From: JAKVCB01 sp963578605
GTDB lineage: Bacteria > Planctomycetota > Planctomycetia > Pirellulales > Lacipirellulaceae
Length of the DNA stretch: 58,374 nucleotides
Reading direction: 5' to 3'
Assembly: GCA_963578605.1 (NCBI GenBank)
Contig: CAUZEA010000026.1
Coordinates: 1-58,374, forward strand
The position numbers and the translations under genes are program-made. The notes beneath the pieces were generated by a model that saw nothing but the letters and a program-made list of their open reading frames with translations, made no database searches and had not been told where the DNA came from. This document shows positions 7,949 to 16,712 of the stretch, piece by piece; position 1 is the stretch's first letter, and each line of letters begins with the position of its first letter.

Positions 7949-9748
7949 TCACCGCTGGTACGAGGCTGCTTGCACTCCCTCGGGCCGGCTACTCACAAAA
8001 GGCTTGCCTTGCTCGTAGAGCGCGAGGCGGTGTTGGAGGACCGGCAGAAGTTCGGACGGTGCAACCATCAGGGCTCGTTGTTCGAACTCAACAGCCGCGC
8101 GATACTGCCGCCCGCTGGCTGCGGCCGCGGCCAGTGCGTCCAACACAAACGGGTCGTTTGGTTGACCACATTCGGACGCCTTGCGGGCCGCGACCATGGC
8201 CTGCTGGGGATTGCGGAATCGCTCAGCGGGGCAGGTTGCTAGCAGCCATGCAAGGCTGCGATAGGCATCTCCCCAACCAGAATCGGCTTGAACTGCAAGC
8301 TGGAAATCCTGGATTGCTTCGACGTACCACCCGATTTCGGCATGTAGATTTCCGCGTCCAGTTAACGCATTGGGGTTATGCGGAGAGATGCGAAGCGATT
8401 CGTCAAAGTCGTTTACAGCCTGTTGATAGTTACGGAGTCGATGTTGGGCATGAGCCCGAAGCGCATAAAGCTCCGCATCTGGGGGGAGTCCCGAAAGGGC
8501 AGCCGTGTAATCGTTGATTGCCTCTGCTGAACGGTCAAGCGTAGCCAGAAGTTCTCCTCGATTTCGATAGGCAATCTTCAATGCCGGATTCAATTCGATG
8601 GTACGTGTAAAGTCTCTCAAGGCCGGCCCGTACCTCTGTTGATCGGCCAGACTAACAGCCCGGTTGTGAACAGCCCGCCAGTTTTTCTCGTCCAACTCCA
8701 GTGCTGTTTGAAAATCGTCAAGTGCTTTCTGGTGAGCACCCGCTTTGGAAAATTCCTCTCCCCGCGCGTTATAAGACCAACTTGCGAGTTGACATAAGGC
8801 AACTGCGGATTCGGTCTTCGATTGTGCGACCAGTTCCTGATGGCATCGGCGAATCACTTCCGACAGATCATCGACCGATCGAGCCACCTCGGCAAATTGC
8901 CACAGTTCATCGAGGGGATGGACAGTTCGGTTTTCGCTCTGAGCAGGGATTTTCTCTTCTGGGACGATGACGGCTAGCCGAGGAGGGTACTCGATTTCAG
9001 CTGTCAATTCTCCGGTATGGAAAGGCTGGTCGATCGTCGGCTCCTCAAACGGATCAAAAGGTTCTTCATCGGCTGCATGCCATCGCCCACGGCTTCTTGG
9101 TTGGGTAGCCGGCTGATTTAGAGATGTTTGTAGCCGCTCTTTTGCACCGGGAAATTTTTTCAGCTGTCGTGGTGGCAAAAATGTGAAGGACGTATCAATC
9201 GGTTCAAGCCATTCTGGTTGACGCAACCTCACCCCGTCCCAATTTGTCGGACCGGGTGGGGTAGGTGTGTCGGCAGCAATAGAAGCGATGCTTTCAGGTT
9301 CGACCGCTCCCCGCCCCACGGTGGTGGCCGGATCGATGTTCGGCGAAGTTGATGGGCGTGCGAGAGGCTGATTGAGTGATTCGAGAGGCGGTATGTTTGC
9401 CCTAAACAAGTCGGGTTGAATTGCCAGATCGAGTTCTGGTGCCGGTTTTTTCCAGCGACTGAGCGGGCCTCGCCGCGGTCGCTTGAGCGGTGTCGTTGCA
9501 GTGGTCTCCAGGGAGAACGGATTGACAACGCGCTGTCGACTCGGTGCTACGGGAGCCGGTCTGGCTGCAAAAGAATTGGTAATGGTCACAGGCTTCACTG
9601 AGGGGTATCCTTCGGCCCGCAACAAAGTCGCAAACTGCGCTGACAAAATGGCTGCCAGGATGATCACCCGATACCGATCAAATTGTTGTGACTTCCTTGC
9701 CACGAAATTCTTCCTTGATTTGGTAACAAACGAAGTTCCACTTCCCAT
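7949..9748 (-). CDS. Secreted TPR-repeat protein, paralogue of the neighbour
   Basis: The function is unknown. The 599-residue product has a basic n-region (KSRKNFVARK), a hydrophobic stretch VIILAAILSAQFATLL and a likely cleavage after LRA. A low-complexity Pro/Arg-rich linker follows, then TPR units such as DFQTALELDEKNWRAVHNRA, FTRTIELNPALKIAYRNRGE and FDESLRISPHNPNALTGRGN. It ends VQAASYQR, like the QPASYGE end of its neighbour. ATG at 9748 is preferred to an earlier in-frame start at 9778. It lies 44 bases downstream of fumC on the same strand, so it may be transcribed with it. Confidence 0.85.
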   Translation of the reverse strand: MGSGTSFVTKSRKNFVARKSQQFDRYRVIILAAILSAQFATLLRAEGYPSVKPVTITNSFAARPAPVAPSRQRVVNPFSLETTATTPLKRPRRGPLSRWKKPAPELDLAIQPDLFRANIPPLESLNQPLARPSTSPNIDPATTVGRGAVEPESIASIAADTPTPPGPTNWDGVRLRQPEWLEPIDTSFTFLPPRQLKKFPGAKERLQTSLNQPATQPRSRGRWHAADEEPFDPFEEPTIDQPFHTGELTAEIEYPPRLAVIVPEEKIPAQSENRTVHPLDELWQFAEVARSVDDLSEVIRRCHQELVAQSKTESAVALCQLASWSYNARGEEFSKAGAHQKALDDFQTALELDEKNWRAVHNRAVSLADQQRYGPALRDFTRTIELNPALKIAYRNRGELLATLDRSAEAINDYTAALSGLPPDAELYALRAHAQHRLRNYQQAVNDFDESLRISPHNPNALTGRGNLHAEIGWYVEAIQDFQLAVQADSGWGDAYRSLAWLLATCPAERFRNPQQAMVAARKASECGQPNDPFVLDALAAAAASGRQYRAAVEFEQRALMVAPSELLPVLQHRLALYEQGKPFVSSRPEGVQAASYQR

Positions 9749-9791
9749 GCCAGGCGCAAACCAGCAGGCGATGGTCATTCGCCAGGCTAGT

Positions 9792-11207
9792 TCAGCCGTG
9801 CGGTTCCGTCATCTGTCGGGGATCCAGGGCGAGCTCAAGTTCTGCTTCTGGTAGCACCTGTTCCTCGCGACACAATTCTCGAATTGTTTTCCCCGACTTG
9901 AAGGCCTCCTTGGCCAGCGCGGTTGCCCGATCGTAACCAATGGCCGGAGCGAGGGATGTAACCATCATCAGTGATTGATCAATCAACTCGCGGCAACGGG
10001 CTTCATTGACTTCGAGACCGGCAAGTAACTTGTCGCTGAAGACGTTAGCAACGTTTGCCAACAACCTCACCGAGTCGAGGAAGGCATCAATCATTACCGG
10101 CATCGCAACATTCAGCTCGAATATCGATCCAACACCGCCCAGTCCAGCAGTCGTCACTACGGCATCGTTGCCAATGACACGACAAGCGACCTGGATTACC
10201 GATTCGCAGATTACAGGATTCACTTTACCTGGCATGATTGAAGAACCGGGCTGAATTGCCGGCAGGTTGAGTTCGGCGATACCGCAGCGGGGTCCCGAAC
10301 CAAGATGCCGGATGTCGTTGGCAATCTTTGACAACGCCACGGCAATCGTTTTCAACTCCCCGTGAGCTTCCACGAATGTGTCTTTGGCGGATTGCGCTTC
10401 GGGATGATTGGCGGCTTCACAAAAATCGTTGTCCAGTTGGTCATTCAGGATTTTGCAAACGCGACTCGCAAACTCCGGATGCGTGTTGATCCCGGTACCG
10501 ACTGCGGTCCCGCCAATGGGCATGTTCTCCCGCACCCGCTTCAATGCCCGCTCAGCTCGAACCTTGGACAGCTTGGCTTGCGCAGCGTAACCCGAAAACA
10601 CCTGGCCGACCCGGATCGGCGTCGCATCCATTAAATGCGTGCGGCCAATCTTGACCAGTTCGTCCCACTCGCGAGCTTTGCTGTCAAGTTCCTCCGCCAA
10701 CCGGTCAAGTGCGGGAATCAACCCGTTATCAATCGTCAAAGCCGCAGCGATGTGCATTGCCGTGGGAAACGTATCGTTGGAAGATTGACCCATGTTGACG
10801 TGGTCATTCGGGTGGACCGCCCCCTGTTCTCCCTTCGCTCCACGACCAAAACCAAGCTCGATGTTCGCAAGATTTGCAATCACTTCATTGGCATTCATGT
10901 TGGTCGACGTTCCGGAGCCAGTTTGAAACACGTCAACCGGAAAATGTGAATCGTGCTTTCCTTTGGCTACCTCGTTTGCAGCCACGAGAATCGCTTCGAC
11001 AATCGTCGCGTCGAGTTTTCCCAATTCTTGGTTTGCGCGCGCACAGGCCCCTTTCAGGTGTCCAAATCCATGAATCACCTCGGGGGGTACAGGTCGCTTG
11101 GCGATGGGGAAATTTTCGACTGCCCGCGCCGTCGATGCCCCATACAGCGCATCGACTGGTACCTGCATGTCACCCATTGTGTCGTGTTCAGTCCGGAATT
11201 CGCTCAT
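9792..11207 (-). CDS. fumC: Class II fumarate hydratase
   Basis: The enzyme converts fumarate and water to L-malate in the citric acid cycle in the cytoplasm. The 471-residue length is normal. Signatures are GTSTNMNANEVIAN, HPNDHVNMGQSSND, GRTHLMDATP and the superfamily stamp GSSIMPGKVNPV. The paralogous aspartase shares the fold, but the GRTHLMDATPIRVGQ wording and overall pattern fit fumarase. ATG at 11207 is chosen because AGG lies about 9 bases upstream on the minus strand. An in-frame GTG at 11222 has its purine patch directly against it, which is too close. Confidence 0.95.
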   Translation of the reverse strand: MSEFRTEHDTMGDMQVPVDALYGASTARAVENFPIAKRPVPPEVIHGFGHLKGACARANQELGKLDATIVEAILVAANEVAKGKHDSHFPVDVFQTGSGTSTNMNANEVIANLANIELGFGRGAKGEQGAVHPNDHVNMGQSSNDTFPTAMHIAAALTIDNGLIPALDRLAEELDSKAREWDELVKIGRTHLMDATPIRVGQVFSGYAAQAKLSKVRAERALKRVRENMPIGGTAVGTGINTHPEFASRVCKILNDQLDNDFCEAANHPEAQSAKDTFVEAHGELKTIAVALSKIANDIRHLGSGPRCGIAELNLPAIQPGSSIMPGKVNPVICESVIQVACRVIGNDAVVTTAGLGGVGSIFELNVAMPVMIDAFLDSVRLLANVANVFSDKLLAGLEVNEARCRELIDQSLMMVTSLAPAIGYDRATALAKEAFKSGKTIRELCREEQVLPEAELELALDPRQMTEPHG

Positions 11208-11304
11208 CAGTGCAAACCTCACCTCCCCCCGCTAGCAGAACATGGCAGCAGGCAGATAATAGTGGCGACTGGCTGGTGCCGAAATGCCGATTCATTTCAC
11301 ACAA

Positions 11305-11346
11305 TTAACGATAGCGTTTCTTGCCGCGCTCGTTAAGATAGCTCAC
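11305..11346 (-). CDS. Possible 13-residue peptide upstream of fumC
   Basis: GTG at 11344-11346 begins MSYLNERGKKRYR then TAA. A good ribosome binding site, AAGGAG (plus-strand 11356-11361), sits 9 bases upstream. The peptide is very basic. It lies about 100 bases before fumC on the same strand in a 408-base divergent spacer (11208-11615) that otherwise shows no gene. It could be a leader peptide, a remnant, or chance. Confidence 0.25.
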   Translation of the reverse strand: MSYLNERGKKRYR

Positions 11347-11615
11347 AGGCGAATTCTCCTTGCTTCGGGTGATATCACTGCCAGAAATTGCGATTGCTGG
11401 AATGAGCCATCTGGAGGCTAATTTGAGAGAAATCAGGGAATTCATGGTTCCGGGCAAGCGAAATGACGAGTCGTTTGGCGGTTTGCGGAAGGGAGACCAG
11501 TCCCGGTACTGAAGGGGCAACCAAGTCCAGCCGGCCCTACCCAGGCCTTCAAGATTGTTTGAAACCAAACTGCAATCGAGCGAACACCATTTGTGGTATT
11601 CCGTGGAGAGAGGCA

Positions 11616-12407
11616 ATGCCCACCATTCTGGACAAAATTGTCGCTACGAAGTTGCAGGAAATTTCATCAGCCAAGGCTGCCCGTCCCGAGGAGGAACTTC
11701 GCGCGGCGCTGGCCAACGCCCCCAAAATACGCGGATTCTTTGCAGCGCTGGCGGCTGACGGACCAATCAAGCTGATCGCAGAAGTCAAAAAGGCAAGCCC
11801 GTCGGCCGGTCTGATCCGGGCCGACTTCGATCCGGTTGAGATCGCTACAACTTACCAGCGGTATGGTGCATCGTGCATAAGTGTCTTGACCGACGAAACT
11901 TATTTTCAGGGTTGTCTCGATTATTTGCGAAACATTCGTGCTGCGGTTGACTTACCGGTGTTGCGAAAAGATTTCATTCTGGACACATACCAACTTCTCG
12001 AGGCCCGCGTCGCCGGTGCCGATGCTGTCCTGTTGATTGCCGAATGTCTCGATGACTGCAATCTGAGAAAACTGTTCAATGAGACCCTCGCACTGGGCAT
12101 GACGCCCCTGGTCGAGCTCTATGAACCTGATAATCTGTCCCGGGTACTTGAGGCAGGGGCCACACTTATTGGAGTCAATAATCGCAACTTGCACACGTTC
12201 GAAGTTGATTTACACCACGCGATACGCCTCCGCAGTCAAATCCCGGACGACTGCTTGCTCGTGGGAGAAAGCGGTATCACGACATCCGCCGATGTCACCT
12301 TATTGGCCAGTGCCGGCGTCGACGCAATCCTCGTTGGCGAATCGTTAATGCGGCAACCCGATATTGGGGCTGCGGTCACGCTGTTGTTAGGTCAACAAGG
12401 CGGTTGA
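11616..12407 (+). CDS. trpC: Indole-3-glycerol phosphate synthase
   Basis: The enzyme closes the indole ring from CdRP in tryptophan synthesis, in a TIM barrel. The 263 residues contain LIAEVKKASPSAGLI (catalytic Lys and substrate site), SVLTDETYFQG, PVLRKDFILDTYQL, GANLIGVNNRNL-like GATLIGVNNRNLHTF, and LVGESGITTSADV. ATG at 11616 has GAGAGAGG just upstream. The frame is open back to 11463, but the extra residues match nothing. No other trp gene is in the window, so trpC stands alone, followed 51 bases later by the MscS gene. Confidence 0.96.
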   Translation: MPTILDKIVATKLQEISSAKAARPEEELRAALANAPKIRGFFAALAADGPIKLIAEVKKASPSAGLIRADFDPVEIATTYQRYGASCISVLTDETYFQGCLDYLRNIRAAVDLPVLRKDFILDTYQLLEARVAGADAVLLIAECLDDCNLRKLFNETLALGMTPLVELYEPDNLSRVLEAGATLIGVNNRNLHTFEVDLHHAIRLRSQIPDDCLLVGESGITTSADVTLLASAGVDAILVGESLMRQPDIGAAVTLLLGQQGG

Positions 12408-12458
12408 ATTGTTTTTTGATTTCTGAAGGAAACAAGACGAGTACATAGGAGGTACCTT

Positions 12459-13364
12459 ATGCAAAAAGCACCGTTACACATTGCCCTTACCCATCCGGAA
12501 CAGCAAGAAGCGCTAGCCAAGCTCAAAAGTCTTGATTTTGCGGACATCCAAACCAACGAGGCAGTTTTCCTGGCAGGGTATTACGGCGGGCGGGTCCTCA
12601 TCCTGTTGCTTTTCTTGTTTCTTGCCTGGATTATATCTGCCTGGATCGCACGCCTCATGCGGACCAGTCTGAACCGCATGAATTTTGATGCAACTCTGAC
12701 AAAATTCGTGGCTAAACTCGTTCGCTGGGGTCTGATGTTGTTAGTCGGCCTTGGTGTTTTGGGTAAATTCGGGATTCAGACGACGAGCTTTGCCGCAGTA
12801 ATTGCTGCGGCTGGTTTGGCGATTGGTTTGGCGCTCCAAGGTACCCTCTCGAACTTTGCCGCCGGAGCCATGCTGTTGGCGTTTCGTCCCTACAAGGTAG
12901 GCGACGCAATCAAGACGCAAACCCACACAGGCAAGGTCGACGAAATCGATCTCTTCACCACGCAGATTGACACGTTTGACAACCGCCGCATTATCGTACC
13001 GAACAAAGAGATCTTCGGATCGGTTATCGAGAACTTAACATTTCATACGCAGCGACGTGTGGATGTCGACGTTGGCGTTAGTTACGATGCCGATATTGAC
13101 CAGGCGCGCGAAGTACTCCTGCAAGCCGTGGGAGAAGTACCTGATGTTCTGAGCGATCCGAAACCAGCCGTCATTTTGTTGGAGTTGGGGGATTCCAGCG
13201 TGAACTGGTCGGTCCGTGTCTGGGTTAACGCAAGCGATTTCCTTACCGTGAAACAAGCGTTAATCCGTGCTGTAAAGTTGGAATTGGATCGTGCGAATAT
13301 TGATATCCCTTATCCCTATATGAACATCAATCTGCGGCAATCGGTCGACCAAAACAGCGGCTAG
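12459..13364 (+). CDS. mscS: MscS-family mechanosensitive channel
   Basis: This is an inner-membrane channel that opens under membrane tension and releases solutes on osmotic down-shock. The 301 residues show three membrane spans (about 42-62, 85-105 and 112-140). The pore helix is FAAVIAAAGLAIGLALQGTLSNFAAG with the small-residue Ala/Gly packing of MscS TM3. A beta-domain follows with RPYKVGDAI and IVPNKEIFGSVIENL, then the C-terminal vestibule. The size is close to E. coli MscS (286). AGGAGG at 12447-12452 sets the start at 12459. Confidence 0.93.
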   Translation: MQKAPLHIALTHPEQQEALAKLKSLDFADIQTNEAVFLAGYYGGRVLILLLFLFLAWIISAWIARLMRTSLNRMNFDATLTKFVAKLVRWGLMLLVGLGVLGKFGIQTTSFAAVIAAAGLAIGLALQGTLSNFAAGAMLLAFRPYKVGDAIKTQTHTGKVDEIDLFTTQIDTFDNRRIIVPNKEIFGSVIENLTFHTQRRVDVDVGVSYDADIDQAREVLLQAVGEVPDVLSDPKPAVILLELGDSSVNWSVRVWVNASDFLTVKQALIRAVKLELDRANIDIPYPYMNINLRQSVDQNSG

Positions 13365-13593
13365 AAAACAGGCGCCGTGTACCTGGTTGGTGTGTCACCG
13401 CAGCGGCCTGCCGCTGCACCTCTTGTTGGCTATCCTCGGACCATCGCCAGTAAGAAAAGCGTAGCGGTTTATCGTCGCGACTGATCGCTTCGACCTACCC
13501 GAGTGTCCAATATTGTGCACTTTTCATCTGGTTTGATGTTTTTGCAGAGTGAGCCCCCAATAACCTGGCGCGGGTTGCTTTCGGGTTGCGCTG

Positions 13594-14772
13594 TTATTGG
13601 GCATCCCTTTTGTGAATGGTCATGGATCGAGCGATCTTGCGGCCGGTCGTGCTCAGGGCGTACTGCCCTAACTCGTCCAAGGGTGCCCAGCGGACAGGTT
13701 GTGCAGCAGTCGGGCGAATTCGACCAAGAGCATACTGAGCTGCGTAGCAGTCCAGGGTGATGCGATACCGCGTCACGCCATGGTTGATCGTTTGCAGAAA
13801 AGCACCAGGCAAGCAGGTGATACCGGTAAGTGCGTGCACTTTCTCGACAATTTCGTCGTGAACTGCATGGTCGATAACGTTGTCGGTCGATGGCGGACAG
13901 GTGGAGCGGCAATTGGAAGGCCCCTGCGCGGCCGCTTCAATGGAAAAACGCGGAAAATCCCAGAGTCCTGCCCAACGTTCTCCCTCGACACATTGGCGCA
14001 ACAACACGCTTTGATGCTTCGTCACCACGATGGCTGCTTCGTGCAAGTCGGTCAACGGTATCTTTCGCTTGGGCCCTGGGATCTTTGACTGCAGGCCTGC
14101 CTGGCAAGCAGCGCACTGGGTTTTGATGGGACACTCATCGCAGGCGGGTCCACTCGGCCGGCAAACAAGCGATCCAAGTTCCATCAACGCCTGATTGAAC
14201 TCTGCGACGTTTTTCCTGGGCAGAATCTCACCGGCGATCCCCCACAATAGTTTTTGCCCCGCAGTTTTGGCAGGATCTTTGCGATAACCGAGCACTCGAC
14301 TCAGTAGTCGGATGGTATTTGCTTCGAGGATCGGCGCCTGCTGGTCGAAGGCAATCGAGGCGATTGCCCCGGCCGTGTAACGCCCGACCCCTGGAAGTTG
14401 CTGCAGGGTAGCGACGCTTTGCGGGAACACCCCCTCCAATTCCGATTCGATTTTCTGAGCGGCAGCGTGCAACTGCGTTGCCCGGCGATAATAACCAAGA
14501 CCTTCCCACAGCCGCAGCACTTTCTCTGGCCGGGCCTGGGCAAGAACCGCCACATTTGGCAGAGCTGCAATGAACCGTTCGAAGTACGGCCGCACGGTTT
14601 CGACCTGCGTTTGTTGAAGCATGATCTCGCTGACCCACACCGCATAAGGATCGCGTGTTTTTCGCCATGGTAGTTCGCGTTTGTGTTTGGCGTACCAACG
14701 ATGAAGGCGCCGCCGGAACAACTGCTTCCATTTCGAATCGAGCGGCAATTCGAGAATCGAGTCGGCTGGCAA
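13594..14772 (-). CDS. mutY: A/G-specific adenine glycosylase
   Basis: The enzyme removes adenine mispaired with 8-oxoguanine. The 392 residues hold the HhH-GPD fold with catalytic Glu49 in SEIMLQQTQ, the hairpin LPGVGRYTAGAIAS, an iron-sulfur loop with Cys204-x6-Cys211-x2-Cys214-x5-Cys220, and a C-terminal NUDIX-like domain for 8-oxoG. The Asp of the usual LDGNV motif (Asp138 in E. coli) is Glu150 here, in ILEANTIRLL. The start is TTG at 14772, 4 bases after pntB, with AAGGAAGGG inside the end of pntB. It is thus translated as the last gene of the pnt operon. The Glu change does not look like decay, since everything around it is intact. Confidence 0.94.
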   Translation of the reverse strand: MPADSILELPLDSKWKQLFRRRLHRWYAKHKRELPWRKTRDPYAVWVSEIMLQQTQVETVRPYFERFIAALPNVAVLAQARPEKVLRLWEGLGYYRRATQLHAAAQKIESELEGVFPQSVATLQQLPGVGRYTAGAIASIAFDQQAPILEANTIRLLSRVLGYRKDPAKTAGQKLLWGIAGEILPRKNVAEFNQALMELGSLVCRPSGPACDECPIKTQCAACQAGLQSKIPGPKRKIPLTDLHEAAIVVTKHQSVLLRQCVEGERWAGLWDFPRFSIEAAAQGPSNCRSTCPPSTDNVIDHAVHDEIVEKVHALTGITCLPGAFLQTINHGVTRYRITLDCYAAQYALGRIRPTAAQPVRWAPLDELGQYALSTTGRKIARSMTIHKRDAQ

Positions 14773-14776
14773 CGGT

Positions 14777-16384
14777 TTACCCTTCCTTGAGGGCGGTAAT
14801 CAGATCGAGCAGCACTTGCTTCCCGTCACCGAACAACATCAGGCAATTGTCGGCTGCAAAGAGCGGATTGGGAATTCCGGCAAATCCAGGAGACAAACTC
14901 CTTTTCACGACGATGACGGTTTGTGCTTCATGCACGTTCAGAATCGGCATCCCGGCGATGGGGCTGTCGGGATCGGTGTTGGCGACTGGATTGACCACGT
15001 CATTGGCTCCGATGACGATCACCACATCCACCTGACTGAGTGTCGGATTGATCGCATCCATTTCTTTGAGCTGTTCGTACGGCACATCTGCTTCCGCAAG
15101 GAGAACATTCATGTGACCAGGCATCCGGCCTGCGACCGGATGGATCGCGTACTCGACCGTCACTCCCTTGGCTTCCAGAAAATTGGCCAATTCGCGTGCC
15201 ATATGCTGTGCCTGGGCGACGGCCAAACCGTAACCCGGAACGATGACAACCCGGTTTACGCCGTCCAGTAGCATGGCGACTTCTTCAGCCGAAGTCGCCT
15301 TGATTTTGCCTTCGTAAACATCGTCTGCCGAAGGCCCATCAGCCGTGGGCCCAAGTTTCGCAAACAACACGTTGGCCAGCGAGCGATTCATCGCCTTGCA
15401 CATGATGCGGGTGAGAATCAGGCCCGAAGCACCGACCAGCGAACCCGCAATAATGAGCACAATGTTGTTGATGGCGAAACCGGCCGCAGCAGCAGCGAGT
15501 CCCGAGTAGGAATTCAAAAGGGCAATCACCACTGGCATGTCCGCACCACCAATCGGACAGACAAGAAATACTCCCAACACGCCGGCCAGGATGATCAAAG
15601 GCCAAAAGACCCAATTCGCACTACCGAAAAGCAACATCAGCACTGCCAGCCCTAAACAACCAACAAGCAGGGCTGCGTTCACGGCCTGTTGCCCGGTAAA
15701 ACTCCACGGTTTCCAGAATATCTTCAGTTCCTGGAGTTTTCCCGCTGCCACGAGCGATCCCGTGAAAGTAACCGCGCCAATTAATCCAGCCACTGCAGCG
15801 GCAAAGCTACCAACGTGTTCGTCGGTGCCACCCAACTTCAGCGACTCAACGCCTGCCACCAGGACCGAAGCAATCCCACCAAAACCGTTGAATAAAGCCA
15901 CCAGTTGTGGCATTTGTGTCATTTGCACCTGCGTGGCGAAAAAAAGCCCCACGCCACCGCCGACCAGCAAACCGGTCACAATGACCCAGGGTGGCGTTTC
16001 GGTGATCAGCAAAGTCACGATCACCGCCAGCAGCATCCCCAGGGCCCCCAGCATATTGCCACGAACGGCCGTGCGAGGATGGGTCATTCCTTTAATGCCT
16101 AAAATGAACAGGACAGCAGCGACCAGGTAGCCCAGCCGGGAGGTGTCATGCCTGGAAGTTGTAACCGTCTCGATCGGTTCAGTTTCGGACGGCTTAGATT
16201 CAGGGGGTGGTACCGAGGCCAACTTCGGGGCTGGCTGCACCGTATCCTGGGAGGTCGCAGCGTTTGCCGGAACATCGCCGACCGAGGCCGCAGATTCAGT
16301 TGCAGGGGTGTGGGAACCCTCAACAGGGCCCGCGGATGGGCTCTGCAGAGCAAATAGCAGAAAGCAGGTAAGAAAATGCAGCAC
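14777..16384 (-). CDS. pntB: Proton-translocating NAD(P) transhydrogenase subunit beta
   Basis: This subunit binds NADP and, with PntAB, forms the membrane channel that couples proton flow to NADPH formation. After several membrane spans the C-terminal domain III has VIVPGYGLAVAQAQH, VEYAIHPVAGRMPGHMNVLLAEADVPY, VVIVIGANDVVNP and GFAGIPNPLF, all typical. The 535 residues exceed the usual 460. The extra piece is an N-terminal signal-like stretch (LHFLTCFLLFAL) followed by about 65 Ser/Pro/Thr/Ala-rich residues before the first family helix at LGYLVAAVLFILGIKG. The start is GTG at 16384, 6 bases after pntAB. Confidence 0.95.
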   Translation of the reverse strand: MLHFLTCFLLFALQSPSAGPVEGSHTPATESAASVGDVPANAATSQDTVQPAPKLASVPPPESKPSETEPIETVTTSRHDTSRLGYLVAAVLFILGIKGMTHPRTAVRGNMLGALGMLLAVIVTLLITETPPWVIVTGLLVGGGVGLFFATQVQMTQMPQLVALFNGFGGIASVLVAGVESLKLGGTDEHVGSFAAAVAGLIGAVTFTGSLVAAGKLQELKIFWKPWSFTGQQAVNAALLVGCLGLAVLMLLFGSANWVFWPLIILAGVLGVFLVCPIGGADMPVVIALLNSYSGLAAAAAGFAINNIVLIIAGSLVGASGLILTRIMCKAMNRSLANVLFAKLGPTADGPSADDVYEGKIKATSAEEVAMLLDGVNRVVIVPGYGLAVAQAQHMARELANFLEAKGVTVEYAIHPVAGRMPGHMNVLLAEADVPYEQLKEMDAINPTLSQVDVVIVIGANDVVNPVANTDPDSPIAGMPILNVHEAQTVIVVKRSLSPGFAGIPNPLFAADNCLMLFGDGKQVLLDLITALKEG

Positions 16385-16390
16385 GTCCGT

Positions 16391-16660
16391 TCAACCCTTT
16401 TTCTTGAACATCGCTAACATGTGGTGTGTGACAAGAAAGCCACCGACCACGTTGATCATGGCAAATACGATGGCCAAAAACCCGAAGAATTGGCCCAGTG
16501 AAGTTGTTCCCGCTAACAGCGCTCCGACCAGTGTGATGCCACTAATCGCGTTCGATCCGCTCATCAGCGGTGTGTGGAGCGTAGGCGGCACTTTGGTGAT
16601 GATTTCGAAACCGATGAAAATCGCCAGTACAAAAATCGTGATTGCCGAAAGGAGATCCAT
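16391..16660 (-). CDS. pntAB: Transhydrogenase subunit alpha, membrane part
   Basis: The protein has 89 residues with three hydrophobic helices: LSAITIFVLAIFIGFEII, ISGITLVGALLAG and FFGFLAIVFAMINVVGGFLV. The ITKVPPTLHTPLMSGSNAISG loop is characteristic of the short PntA2 chain in species with a three-gene transhydrogenase. AAAGGAG lies directly upstream of ATG 16660 on the minus strand. It lies between pntAA and pntB with only 6 bases to the latter. Confidence 0.95.
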   Translation of the reverse strand: MDLLSAITIFVLAIFIGFEIITKVPPTLHTPLMSGSNAISGITLVGALLAGTTSLGQFFGFLAIVFAMINVVGGFLVTHHMLAMFKKKG

Positions 16661-16712
16661 GGTAAAAAGTCAGCTTGGGTACGTGGGTAGGATGTTCCGT
16701 CGGAAACGAGGT

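Noticed and set aside
15537..16130. 197-residue open frame on the plus strand
   Set aside because: It is antisense to pntB, has Pro/Thr-rich shadow composition and no ribosome binding site.
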